DNA of 64,000 nucleotides from Gracilariopsis chorda (taxonomy: Eukaryota > Rhodophyta > Florideophyceae > Gracilariales > Gracilariaceae): the NCBI GenBank assembly GCA_003194525.1, contig NBIV01000041.1, positions 124,001-188,000 of the forward strand, given 5' to 3'. This document shows positions 1 to 10,859 of the stretch, in pieces. The stretch's first letter is position 1. Each line of letters begins with the position of its first letter. The notes below the pieces were generated by a model, which was not told the origin of the DNA, did no database searches, and saw only the letters and a list, made by a program, of their open reading frames with translations. The position numbers and the translations under genes were made by a program.

Positions 1-669
1 AACGCTTCGAGCCTTTAACAGCCACGTGCGCTCGTCGCTTTAAGTCGCTCTTTACGCACGTGCATGGCCCTCTCTGACGGAAGGGTGTGCCCGCTCCGCT
101 GGAACCATGTGAACTGTTTCGCGCCACAACGCTTGCGCGAAACGCCGTCCACTGTCCGACCTTCACACCGTTTCATCGTGCAACCGGCGTTATCTTGTCT
201 TGTCATCAACACCTTCTCAGCCCTCCCGCCGATCTGCTCTTTGCATCTCTCGTCTCGCCTCCTCAACATTCCTCCCGATGACGTGAACCATCAAGTCGTA
301 TCACGCGAAAGAGCCGTGAATCGCAAGTGGATCAACAACTACAGCACACTCCCTCAACGTATGTCATAGTCAACCAGCTGCGTCTAACGCGTCGGAGCTT
401 TACAATTTTATCACACTTGTCAACACCCTGATGACAACAAACATGAAGACAGAGAGCGACAGAAAAATGGAAAGGGAAAAAGAAAAACCACAAACTCTGT
501 CAGCTCCGCACGCCAGCCAGCCTCGCGTCGATTATCATGCACACATTCGAGCACAAATCACTGTATCAAGCTAATGTGTATGTGCGTGTGTGGAATCCCC
601 CCCCCCCCCCCCCCAAGTTGAAACTTATGGTGCTTTCCGTTAGCTGCTCAAAGTTATACAACTCACGAA
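1..669. other. Intergenic, 3' side of the MYB gene
   Basis: No convincing coding sequence was found. Short open frames on both strands overlap one another and have no recognisable domain. The stretch contains a run of 18 C at 597-614, just downstream of the MYB stop codon. It probably includes that gene's 3' untranslated region. Confidence 0.5.
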
Positions 670-3563
670 TCACCGCCGTGAGCTGCCATTTGTCATGGCT
701 CGTTGCGCATTATCATTTCCCTGGTATGGCGTTTGTACAGACTTTGCCTCCTCGACATGCCGCAGTCGTTGTGACTTGAGCTCCCTCACATACCCGTTTT
801 GTTGCTCATCATCACCTAAACTGCGTGGTCTCTTCGACCTCACATCGGTCACCGCAGAGTACTTGAGGTGGCTCTGGTTGCACCGCTGCAGATCATGGTT
901 CACATGAAGCGGCACCCGACTCTTGTGGTAATGCTCCTGTCTCTCTGGCACTAAACCGTTCACCACCTGTGGCTTGTTATCCGCTTGCAGGTACATGGAT
1001 TGATGGAACATAGCCTTGGGTTGCTCACTTTGAGAGTAAGAATTGCACGTCTCCAAATCTGTTGTAGCAACATCGCTACCCACATCCTTAGGTCGTTCCG
1101 ACTCGTGCAAATTTCCGTTACGCATAATAATACCCTCTGAAGATCCTCGGGGACCGCCATTGAGAATCCGAATCTGCGGCTTCTGCATAGCGCGCCCCCT
1201 GCGTACAACCGCTCCACTAGGCTTTGAAATCAGTTGGTTGATAGACGTTCTCCGTTTCGGAGAGCTCCCGCCAGAGTTGAACGAAACTGGATCGGTCCGT
1301 GAAGTATCTCTCTTGGATAGATTCGTTCGATTTCCATCATGATTTCCATCATGATTTCCATCATACCCACTGCCATCATTACTGGACTTGGGGTCATCAT
1401 CCCCATCTCCAGTATCACTGTTTTCTAAACTATTTCCAGTGCCACTTCCACCAGAAGTAGAGCCGATTCCCACATCACTCGATGCAAGCCGATGACCGCT
1501 AGCAGAAAAGGCTCCACCAACAGCAGCAGCGACATCACTGCCATTCGACGATCGTGCCGAAGTCCTCTGCGGATCTGGCGGTGCGACCCGATTGCGCTCA
1601 GTTTCCGACTGCAGAACGGGCGGACTTTCTCCTCGTCGTTGAGGTGAAGCACCACTCGTTCCATGGTACTTGTTCACAAGTGCATTCTTCCTGGCTTCCG
1701 AGTTGAGCGCGTCGACAATGGAAGGCGAATCAGCGAGTACGCTGAGCTTGCCGTGCTGGCGCGGCGGGAGAACCGGTACAGCATCACCAGCGTGATTAGT
1801 GGGGGCTTGCTCATGGGGGATGGTAGGGGTAGGAGAGGAAGGCTGCGAACACTTGCGAGCGCGAACAACCTTTGCACGGTGTGCGCGACGTGCAGCGGCG
1901 GCAGTAGCCCAGCCAGCGGCGGGTTGACGCGAAGGCAAAGCGTCTCTTGAGATCATATCAACGCAATTGGACAAGACGTGAAGCGAATTGGTAGAGGCGG
2001 GATGATCATGTTGAGGGGCTTGACGCGAGGGTACGACCGCCGATGAGTCGACGGCTGCGGACGTATTGACTGCATGCGCACTGGGGTCCTGGAGTGGTTG
2101 CTTCGAACGATGCAGGCATTGCTGGTGATGGGTGGAGGCAGGGAGCGGAGCAGATTTGTGCGAGGTGGGGGTAATGTCATTGGGAGCCGAACGTTTAGCA
2201 GTAATGTACCCATTGGGTGCCCACCTGTTGCGGTCAGGCATCGGTGAGGACGTATGACGAATAGAGGAGTGGTGCGGGTGAGGTGGTGAATTGGTTGCTC
2301 CGACAGACGGTGTAGATGGCATCGGAGCGCTGGATGCAGCAGCAGCTTTAGCAGTAGCATTGGAAGCAGCAGTCAGTTGAGTTGCAGCATTAGGCACATG
2401 ATTGTCGTTCGGCTTACAAGCGTTGGAATTGGACTTTGTAGAAGCAGGATTACGGATCCTCGGATACGGTAGAGAGGCACGTTTCTTTGGACGAGGAGGC
2501 GGAATATATTCTCCTGTATTGTACTTTGCGACTTTGCCAAAGTGTTTTTGAGCGTGCGAACGGATTTGAAGAACGGTTTTGGATCCGATGTAGGCCTCGA
2601 TAAGCTTCCAGTTGCGGTCGTAGAGTTTGAGGGCTTGCAAGAAACGGGCGTGCTCTCCGGGGGTCCATTGCTCTCGTGATTTGGTCATTTTGTAGGGTTT
2701 CCTCGGCTTGCGCGGTGGGGCGGAGGCGGATGCGGATGTGGGATTTGCTGGCTGGGCGGCGGAGGTGGGTGTTGTGGACTGCTGCTGATGGTGCTGCTTC
2801 TCGTGATGGCGGTGCTGTTGGTGGTTGGGGACTGGTCGGGCAGCGGGTATTCGGGGCGGAGGTGGGTGTGGATGTGGAGGGGGGGCTGACGGTGGGAGGG
2901 GGATTGGGGAAGAGGGGTGGTAGGAGGATGAAGGCTTTTGTGAGTGGGAGAGATGAATTGGGCCGGCTGGTGGTGGATGTGAGTGATGTGGAGGTGGTGC
3001 CGAGGGAGCAGTGAGCTTTGGGGGATGCAAAACATTGGCGGTGGGGTGGTGGTGGTGGTGATGGTGATGTTGGTGCTGATGTTGGGGATGATAGGGGGGA
3101 TAGATATCGGGGGGAGGTTTGACGGAGGGGAGGGGGGTGGTGTGAACTGGGGATAAGCGGGAGCAGCAGCGTAGGTGAGATGGGGGTGAGGGGGAGCGTG
3201 CGTCTGCAGGGGGTAGGAAGGGGGGATGTGAGCGAGGAGCGAGTGGTGGTGTTGATGGTGATGGGGGAGGGCATGGGCGGTGTAGTGCGGCGGGGGGGGG
3301 GGCCAGATTGAGGGCGGGAGATGGGCGTAGTGGGCGGCGCCGATGGGGACGTGGGCGACGGGGGTCATCATGTGATGGTGCAGGGGGTAGAGCTGGTAGT
3401 GCGTGGCGGGCGGGAAGGCGGGGCGCGGCGGTGGGGCGGCGGCGGGTTCGGCGTTCTGCGGGGCGAAGGTGGGCGGGGGCGGGGGCGGGGGCGGGAAGAC
3501 GGGGGGAGCGGCGGAAGGCGCGGCATCGCTGGCGGAGCGCCGCACGTCAGCGTCGGCGTTCAT
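670..3563 (-). CDS. SHAQKYF-class single-repeat MYB transcription factor
   Basis: The protein has one MYB/SANT repeat with regularly spaced tryptophans ([15 protein letters not shown], then [12 protein letters not shown]), ending in [10 protein letters not shown], the signature of the CCA1/REVEILLE-type SHAQKYF class. It should be a nuclear DNA-binding regulator. The rest is low complexity: a Pro/His-rich N-terminus, and a long Ser/Asn/Asp-rich C-terminus with a 12-bp tandem coding repeat (DGNH units) near 1326-1365. The MYB frame runs to 670-672. Upstream it stays open through a His-rich stretch to about 3140, where the Pro-rich coding character moves to another frame that contains ATGs at 3563 and 3710. 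One missing C in a C run near 3135-3145 would join them, so a sequencing indel is likelier than an intron; a real frameshift remains possible. The start is therefore uncertain. Confidence 0.8.
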
Positions 3564-4501
3564 CTCGGGCGGGGAGCCGCTTGGGTGGAGACGAGGCCGA
3601 CGGCGGCGGGCGGAAGACGAAAGGCGCGGGGGGGGGGGGGGGGGGAGGGGAGGGAGAGCAGAATGGGACGACTTGGTGATGTTGGTGGTGGTGTCGGTGG
3701 TTGTTGGCATCGAATGCGATGGGGCGCGGAAGGCCGCTGAGGAGGCGGGTTGCGAATGCGTAGCGGTGGCGCGCGCGGCGGAGGCGGATGTAACCGCACG
3801 CGCAGCGGAGGCGGTTGTGCAGGCGCGCAATCTCCTCAAATGCAGATGCGCCGCTGTGCGCGCGACACGTGGCCAAGTCGCGCCGCTTCGTGAACGCGTA
3901 GCGCGTGCGCCGTCGTGCGCCTGCCCCGTCTTGCGCGCCCCTCGCCGCGCAGTCTCGCGCCCCCGCGTGCCTGTCCAGCATGCAGCCGGTGCAGCGCGGG
4001 GAAGCGTTGACCCCCCCTAAAAGCCCTTGTGCGACACTGTACCGTCGTGCCCCATCGCCCAGTCCACTACTCCACACTGAACATACACACGCTGTTGTGT
4101 GAACAACAACTCCTCCGCCTACTCTGTGCCCCTTGAACTGCGTATCTTCTAGTCATCATGCGCCATTCATGTCCCTCTCCGTCTAGATACTTCCCAACAG
4201 GTAGTATACTTCTGTACCTTAGTGCTTAGTCATCCACCTTCCCGTGTCAGCTGATGATGCCCCACTCATATCCGCCTCTGCCCACTCCCAACCGATACTT
4301 TCGTACCATTGTACCAGTCCAACGCTACGGAACCTTTGTGCCTGCCGATCCACCTTTCCATGTCCAGTCAAACAAGATATACCAAACATACTGCTGGCTG
4401 CACGTTCCAACCGCACCCCCACAATCTTAAACCACAATCAGAGACAACAACGCAAACAGCACCAAGAACAATGCAGGAACAACAAAACTCTCCTGCCCTT
4501 T
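3564..4501. other. GC-rich 5' region of the MYB gene and spacer to INO80
   Basis: The part at 3564-4000 is very GC-rich and includes a run of 18 G at 3628-3645. It could be 5' leader or extra N-terminal coding sequence, since the frame remains open. From about 4080 to 4501 there is ordinary spacer, presumably including the 3' untranslated region of the INO80 gene. No independent gene was recognised. Confidence 0.4.
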
Positions 4502-7500
4502 TTACTGCCGCGCGCGCACCAGAGCAGCCGCCCGCTGCGCAATAACCGCCATCTCCGCACCCTCCGCAGCTCCTCTACCTTCATCCTCGCCCATAAGCAA
4601 CGCTGCAATATCGTCCAATTCCGTCTCACGGTTCTCCTCCACATCGGTCTGCAACCCGCCGCCCTTGATCACAAGTTCATTGATCCGATTCTTCTGCTGC
4701 GCCCTCAACAGCACCCGTTCCTCGATAGTTCCCTGCGTGATCAGCCGGTACACCGTTACCGGTCGTTCCTGTCCCAGCCGATGCGCCCGATCCATCGCCT
4801 GCAAGTCCTGCGTCGGGTTCCAGTCGCTGTCAAAGAAGATCACAGTATCCGCCGCCGTAAGGTTCAGTCCCACCCCGCCGGCCCGAGTCGACAGCAAGAA
4901 GATAAACAGCTCTTCATTCGTCTGCCACTCCGCCACAATATCCCGTCGGTCCGCCAACGCGCTCTGCCCGTCCAGTCGCACAAACTTATATCCGCTCTTC
5001 CCGCAGTAGTCCTCCAGGATGTCCAACACTCGCGTGAACTGCGAATATACGAGACACTTGTGCCCCTCTGCCTTCAGCCGTCGCAGCAGCGGATCCAGCA
5101 CAGTCATCTTTCCGCAGTCCGCTACTAGCCGGCTCGCCTCCGGCATCTGGATCGGCGCGTTTCCCACATGCGCCCCGTATCCTCCGTCCAGCACCCTGTA
5201 GAACTCGTACACCTCCCCGCTACGATACGTCTCTCCACAGTGCGGAAAACCTGGGTACGGCAATGACGCCTCACTGTGCAGCTCAAGCGATTGCCGCCCG
5301 TCTCCCGGTAGATACACACCTGTCAGCGGGGACGCCACTTTCGGGATGTACACTCTAGTAGACTTCAGCATTCGCGCCTCCCGTGCGATCAATTGCGCCG
5401 GTTCGTCAAATTCCGAACGTAACACCACTTGCTTTCTTCTCCGCAGACTCTCGCCGCGCACTTCCATCAAAATCCGATGTGGCCGTGTCAGCACCTCTCG
5501 ACATGACCCGTCTCCTTCCTCTACGTCCTTCCCCTTTCCGATGAAGTACACATCTTGCAGCCGAAGTAGCTCTTCATCAACCTCATGACCATACCGCTGC
5601 CAGTTCCATGGCAGAGCGCCATCTAGCACATAATCGCTTGCCTCCGATGCTGATACACCTCCGCAAAGTCGGATCACCGACATCCCTTTTCCGCCTCTCA
5701 TCATCTCCTCTGATACTCGTTGACGCACCCACGCTCCGTATCGTTGCCGGATCAGATGTTGCATGTACGCCATATCCTCCTCAAGAACATGCACGCATCG
5801 AGGCGCAACAACCTCCAGTTCCGATCGACACACAAGCGTGATGTCCAGGGGAGCTGCAGCAACGTTGCTAGCCATTAGAACGCTTGGAGGTGGCGCTACG
5901 TGTGTCGGAGGCGGCGCTACCTGAAACTGGTAAGGAGCCTGAGGCACTCTCCGCTCAAACGTCTCCGGATGGTTGCACACTTTTCGCAGCTGCATGACAA
6001 GGTTCATCAGCTTGCTTTGACGTTCACTGTTACCGTTGCCCGGGCCGCTTGGTACAATTGCCCTTTCTAGCTCCTCTGGAGTGATATTTGCTCGAATCGT
6101 AGCGTACAACTGTCGTTGCCTGGCCGAAAGTAAACACGGTAGGTGCACCTCCGTCTTTGGTGGCATTTCACTTTCAACATCACGCTTAACTCTTCGCAAC
6201 ATAAATGGATCCAGCAATGTTCGCAACCGCGATAGCGTTGCCGCATCTAGCATCCTATTGTCCTGCGCATGCCCCTCAATGTCCTTGGCGAACCAGTCGG
6301 CAAACTCCGCGTGAGAGTCAAAAATTGTTGGCATGATGAAGTGAAGAAGAGACCAAAGCTCAGAGAGTTTGTTCTGCAGTGGAGTTCCTGTCAGTAGCAA
6401 GCGATTGCGACACGGAAATTGCAAAAGAGCTCGCCACCTCGAGGAGTTACTGTTCTTGATAGCCTGTGCTTCATCAAGAACCAGGTACTGCCATTTCACC
6501 CGATTGAAATACTTCTCATCCATCGTCAATGTTTCATAGCTTGTAATACAAACTTGAAACTCAGAGTCACGTCTGTACATTCGTTTGTGACTCCAATATT
6601 TGCGAAGTTCGTTACGATCGTTCTTATTGCCCCAGTATGGAAGCACCTTCAACGCTGGACAGAACTTTGTAACTTCTTGTTGCCAGTTGTGCAGAGTTGC
6701 TTTGGGCGATACCACTAAGAACGGGCCCCAGTTGTCTTCCTTCTCACAAAGGTATGCAAGAAAGGCAATCGTCTGCAGTGTCTTCCCCAGACCCATTTCG
6801 TCTGCCAATATTCCATTGATACCTTGGTCATACAGCGATACAAGCCATGCTAAACCCCGTAACTGATAGTCCTTCATCTTACAATTTAAGATTGTTGGTT
6901 GCCGAACTGCAGCAACTTCTGGTTTCTCAGAACCCGCGAGTCTTGTTTCAGAGCTTGGTTTTGCAGTAGATCCAGGCGACGGAGCACTTGGTGATGCCGC
7001 CCCTCCCTTCTTTTCCGCTTCCATTTGCTCAATAATCTCCCTCTCCGCGTCCGTCACCCCATTCATGTCTAGAGCCTCCATGGTAGCGGCTCGGTTAGCT
7101 GCAGCTTTCTCAGATGCCTCCATTGCTACACTCTTCTTCTTCTTGGTTTCAGTATCAAATTGCTCTATTTGAGCGCGGTGTCTCGCAACCAACTCTCTAG
7201 CCTTGTCTTCAGCGATCTTTCGAAGTTCGTCCTCATCTTCTGCTCCTGTGATTGAATCTATATCTTTTCCAGTGGCTTGCTTTTTCTTCTTGGCTTCAGC
7301 AGCCCGTTCTCTGCCATCGGCTTCTGCCGTGGCCTTCGTCTTCGCCTTCAAAAAGTTGGAAAATGCCTCGGATTGACCAAGCAAAAACTTGAGCTTATTC
7401 TTCTGTCGTTGAGCTTCTCTTTCGTCAGCTTCTTGTTTTCTATGCTCTTGAGCCCGAGCCATAAGTCTCTTCCGTTCTTCTTGACGCTCTTTGTCTTCTT

Positions 7501-8302
7501 TTTTCCAGTAACTAAGAACGTCTCGTACGATACGCCGCGCCCTGCGGTGGGCTTCATCAATGACGCGAACGCTGCGAAACGCGGCCTTGCGCGATTCTTT
7601 CGCACAAGCGGTCGCGTACCCCTTCGCAAATCGCATTTGCGATGTAATTGTGTTGGAACGGTTCTTCACCATCCTTGCAATTTCGCTAGGCTTGATGGCA
7701 TTTCTGTACGCGCTAGTGTAGTCAACCGGCTTCTTCGGCTTCTCAACTTCCTTGACGCGCTTCGGATTTTTCTCACCATGAGGAGGGGCTGCGGCGGTTC
7801 TCTTCATGGAACCATTCGGAATATCACTGCTGGCACCACGACCGAATGATTTTCGGCCTTTAACGACTTTCTTCTTGATGACGATTGACCCCAGCTCTCC
7901 CCCGATTGACTTGTCCTTTCTGCCAGCTCGAAACTTGGCTTCGACACGGTCAAGTTCTCGTTCAAATGCGGTTAGCACGCAGTGGTCATCAAAACTAACA
8001 GGTATAATGAGCGGCGTTCCGCATACAATAAGTTTCGTGTTGTCCATGGGATCGTCTTCTGCGAGCCAGCTTGCATGCATGGCTCTCCTAGCAATTCTTT
8101 TATCAACACAGGCTCGACGCAAGGCCCCAGCGTGATCTAGTGCACCGAAGGGCACTACAGATCTCGCGCCATCTGCTTTCGGAGTGATAACAGGGTCAAA
8201 GACGACACCAGCAGGTGGTCCATCCTCTGTGAGCTGCTCATCGTCTTCATGCATGCGAGAGCGATGCCGAGCGTGAGACTCTGCGCGGTGGGAGCGATGC
8301 AT
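4502..8302 (-). CDS. INO80: INO80 chromatin-remodelling ATPase
   Basis: This is a single 1266-residue exon encoding the catalytic subunit of the INO80 nucleosome-remodelling complex. A basic, coiled-coil DBINO region lies at about residues 190-330. The Snf2 ATPase core follows, with Walker A DEMGLGKT near 500, a DEAQ box near 611 and motif III TGTPLQNKLSELW. An insert of over 250 residues splits the two RecA lobes, as is characteristic of INO80-type rather than Snf2-type ATPases. The C-terminal lobe has LVYSQFTRVLDILEDY, RLDGQSALADRR near 1112, STRAGGVGLNLTAAD and DRAHRLGQ near 1172. The start ATG at 8300-8302 gives a Ser/His/Arg-rich N-terminus. The protein is somewhat shorter than animal and yeast INO80. 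All motifs look intact. Confidence 0.95.
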   Translation of the reverse strand: MHRSHRAESHARHRSRMHEDDEQLTEDGPPAGVVFDPVITPKADGARSVVPFGALDHAGALRRACVDKRIARRAMHASWLAEDDPMDNTKLIVCGTPLIIPVSFDDHCVLTAFERELDRVEAKFRAGRKDKSIGGELGSIVIKKKVVKGRKSFGRGASSDIPNGSMKRTAAAPPHGEKNPKRVKEVEKPKKPVDYTSAYRNAIKPSEIARMVKNRSNTITSQMRFAKGYATACAKESRKAAFRSVRVIDEAHRRARRIVRDVLSYWKKEDKERQEERKRLMARAQEHRKQEADEREAQRQKNKLKFLLGQSEAFSNFLKAKTKATAEADGRERAAEAKKKKQATGKDIDSITGAEDEDELRKIAEDKARELVARHRAQIEQFDTETKKKKSVAMEASEKAAANRAATMEALDMNGVTDAEREIIEQMEAEKKGGAASPSAPSPGSTAKPSSETRLAGSEKPEVAAVRQPTILNCKMKDYQLRGLAWLVSLYDQGINGILADEMGLGKTLQTIAFLAYLCEKEDNWGPFLVVSPKATLHNWQQEVTKFCPALKVLPYWGNKNDRNELRKYWSHKRMYRRDSEFQVCITSYETLTMDEKYFNRVKWQYLVLDEAQAIKNSNSSRWRALLQFPCRNRLLLTGTPLQNKLSELWSLLHFIMPTIFDSHAEFADWFAKDIEGHAQDNRMLDAATLSRLRTLLDPFMLRRVKRDVESEMPPKTEVHLPCLLSARQRQLYATIRANITPEELERAIVPSGPGNGNSERQSKLMNLVMQLRKVCNHPETFERRVPQAPYQFQVAPPPTHVAPPPSVLMASNVAAAPLDITLVCRSELEVVAPRCVHVLEEDMAYMQHLIRQRYGAWVRQRVSEEMMRGGKGMSVIRLCGGVSASEASDYVLDGALPWNWQRYGHEVDEELLRLQDVYFIGKGKDVEEGDGSCREVLTRPHRILMEVRGESLRRRKQVVLRSEFDEPAQLIAREARMLKSTRVYIPKVASPLTGVYLPGDGRQSLELHSEASLPYPGFPHCGETYRSGEVYEFYRVLDGGYGAHVGNAPIQMPEASRLVADCGKMTVLDPLLRRLKAEGHKCLVYSQFTRVLDILEDYCGKSGYKFVRLDGQSALADRRDIVAEWQTNEELFIFLLSTRAGGVGLNLTAADTVIFFDSDWNPTQDLQAMDRAHRLGQERPVTVYRLITQGTIEERVLLRAQQKNRINELVIKGGGLQTDVEENRETELDDIAALLMGEDEGRGAAEGAEMAVIAQRAAALVRARQ

Positions 8303-9468
8303 TTCGAGCGCTACGTCAAACGGGCGCCAACGACCAGCGACCTAGTCTTAACCCGTTAGGAAAGCGCAGCTATGCAAAACTTGAGCAAGGTAGGGAGGGG
8401 ACAGGTCACGGTACCGGTGACTTCCCTCTGTAGCGGTGGAGGGGAACACAAAGTGTACAATTGCATGCAGTGCACGTCGACTGAAGATAGAAGCGTGAAC
8501 GTTCCGACATTGACTGCGGGTTGCCGATACTCTGTAATAAGTCGGTGTTGGCTGCGACGCAACATTTTTTTTCAAGTCTGGGATCGTCTGTTTCCCGACG
8601 AGACGGCAACACGTGCGCGCCTGCGCGCCATCGTCCGGACGAAAGCACTTTTCTGTTTGTATAAACTACCAATACTTTTAACGCCTTACTTTGCTGTGTA
8701 ACCAACGGCTTACACCTGGACAGATAGCTGAAGTTTTCTAGAAGTACCAATATATTTAAAGTGGTTTCCGCAACTGCTGCAAAACAGGAGTTGATTTGTC
8801 TGCGCCGAGAGGGGAACTATTTGACTGCAAGCCTTAACCGAGCTGCCAGTTATGCTAACCAAACATGTAAACTTCCATTTACATTTGCTCGAATTGCGGC
8901 AGCTGGGGCGTGCCCCTTTGCAAACAACTCTCATGCTGAGGGGAATCAGCCCCACCGTTTACTTCCGACGAAACAATTGGGAAGTTTGAGCAACGTTGAC
9001 GGGGTTCTCAGCTGGAGCAACGTCAAATGGCACCGCAAAAGCTTTGAGCTTCAACAAATTGCAAAAGTTCAATCCACGAACTGGCCCAGTTCGTGGATTG
9101 AACTTTTGCAATTTGTTGAAGGCAGGCTTTTCTGCCTCGTGCCGCACGAGGCAGAACAGCCTGCCTTGGGTATCCAAAGATATGCAAATTGCAAAAATAT
9201 AAGAAGCACCAATTCTGTCAGAGAAAAATCTTGGTTAACGACGTACCACTGTACAGATATGATACCGAGGATAGACAGACCCATCCCCGCCGCACAGACT
9301 ATCGAGGTCGGCCAGGAAGGATCATCGCGCAGCGTCTGCTCAAACCCCGAACACGAGCGAGGCTCAAGCAAGATTTCGTGCGGGGAAAGTCACATATCTG
9401 TATCGACATCGCTCATAGTAGTACTTCATCTCTGGTGTAGAACGTTCGTGTAGAACAAGACTGTTTAG
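8303..9468. other. Intergenic between INO80 and the Nudix gene, with hairpins
   Basis: This is the shared upstream region of two divergent genes, so both promoters should lie here. The open frames across 8761-9453 are shadows that run through the inverted repeat at 9049-9165 and have no domain. No TATA element was chosen. Confidence 0.5.
9049..9165. repeat. Double hairpin: two adjacent inverted repeats
   Basis: The first inverted repeat has perfect 36-nt arms, 9049-9084 and 9086-9121, separated by one base. The second follows at once, with 22-nt arms at 9121-9142 and 9144-9165 and a single mismatch. Two abutting palindromes of this length do not arise by chance. Possibilities are a miniature hairpin element, a small-RNA precursor or a cruciform-forming site. 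No target-site duplication was identified. Confidence 0.85.
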
Positions 9469-10274
9469 ATGTCCTCTGGAGTTTGCTTCCTGCCCTCAAG
9501 AACAGCGGTTACATCGATTTACTTCCGAAAAAGAAGAGTTGCTCACTTCTGCTCTAACCGAATGTCAACCACAAACGGGTTGAAAAGCACAGAAGAACAT
9601 TTCGATGTTCTTAACGAAGATGGAAGTCCGAAGGGTTTTGCAAAAGCCCGTTCTTTAGTGCATCGCGACGGAGATTGGCACCGCTCCACGCATATATGGG
9701 TCTTTTCTAATGAAGGAGAGGTTTTGGTTCAGCTCAGAGCAGCTGGGAAGGACACTTTTCCCGTAAGTCAGCGTCCTGTCATGGTCGTGATACGACTTTT
9801 TAAACTAGTTTAACTCACCATCACCGTTCCCCATTGTTTGTTTAATGCTAATGAAAACCATCTCATTTACAGGGACGCTGGGATGTTTCAGCAGCGGGTC
9901 ACATATCGGCAGGGGACAACAGTTTACCATCTGCAACTCGGGAACTTGAAGAAGAACTAGGAGTGAAGCTTGAAGATAGCGAGAACCTACACCTTCTGAC
10001 CACCGTCAAGGCTTCGGCTGTTGGCTCAACAAAGAAACATGGACCATACAAAGATAATGAGATTCAAGATATTTATGTTTACAAGCCTAAGACAACTATT
10101 CCAGTGGATTTAATGGTTTTGCAGAGTGATGAAGTCGATCGTGTAGAGTACTGGCCGTGGCAGGATTATCGAGAAAGATGTATGGGAGATGATCAGCTGC
10201 TTGTTCCAAGAAGCCCAATGTACAAGCAAATCGCATTTCCATTATTGGACAAGGTCGCGTCAGGCTCTACATGA
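9469..10274 (+). CDS. Nudix hydrolase with probable organelle presequence (2 exons)
   Basis: The first exon ends at 9762 and the second starts at 9873; the 110-bp intron begins GTAAGT and ends TTACAG. Splicing joins KDTFP to GRWDVSAAGHISAGD, rebuilding a Nudix box (G-x5-D-x7-RELEEELG) with Asp in place of the usual first Glu. The N-terminal EEHFDVLNEDG segment and the FPGRWDVSAAGH core match the subgroup related to isopentenyl-diphosphate isomerase and the N-terminal domain of plant NUDT3. Members hydrolyse nucleoside-diphosphate-linked substrates; the substrate here is unknown. About 30 residues rich in Arg/Ser precede a second in-frame Met (9562) and could be a targeting peptide. The product has about 231 residues. 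Confidence 0.85.
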
Positions 10275-10859
10275 TCCACATAATAAGCCAGTTGTCGGTC
10301 GTAACCGTGTAACCGTCTTCATATACAACTACGCCAGGGAGATCCCAGATGTTGTGTATTGTGCTTCACTTTGAAACAAGCTGCGACGTAGGCTCCACCC
10401 GCGCTGGAGGATACTCCTTCAAGGCAAGGTTGTGCATCGTTAGCCAAGCAGGCATTGATCGAGAGTATGATGTGTTCGACTTGCATTGAAAGATTCTTCC
10501 TGTCTGCGCTGCTCTCGCCCAGAGGCATAGTTCCAAGTATGGTTCCACAAGAAGAAAACAGCATAACGCAGCTGCGACAGGGGTTTACGGTCTTCCTGAA
10601 TAATTTGAAGTGAAGTTAAGGAGCGTTCCCAACACAAGGCTCTATCCTATTGTTCGGAAAGTGGGATACAAGTCAGTTGAACGCATGGAACGAACTTATA
10701 TCAGGTATCCGCGAAAGATACGGAGAAGACCAGATTAGATCAGTATTTGTAAGGATTGATGTCAAAAAAGAGTGAGCTAATGCGTTCGTGACATGCATAA
10801 GATGGATACTCGATGAGGATCCCTCTCCCAATCAGAGAGTCTTCCTTCAAGAGATTTCG
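10275..10859. other. Intergenic, convergent 3' ends
   Basis: This lies between the 3' ends of the Nudix gene (+) and the coiled-coil gene (-). No gene, RNA or repeat was recognised. Small antisense frames have no domain character. Confidence 0.4.

Noticed and set aside
2450-3274. 274-residue minus-strand frame within the MYB gene
   Set aside because: It is a third reading of the same Pro/His-rich, C-rich DNA. The MYB repeat lies in another frame.
3308-4020. Long Gly/Arg-rich plus-strand frames
   Set aside because: These are antisense readings of GC-rich, Pro-coding DNA, caused by base composition.
8761-9453. 230-residue plus-strand open frame
   Set aside because: It runs straight through the double hairpin, so part of its peptide is the antisense echo of itself. 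No domain is present.
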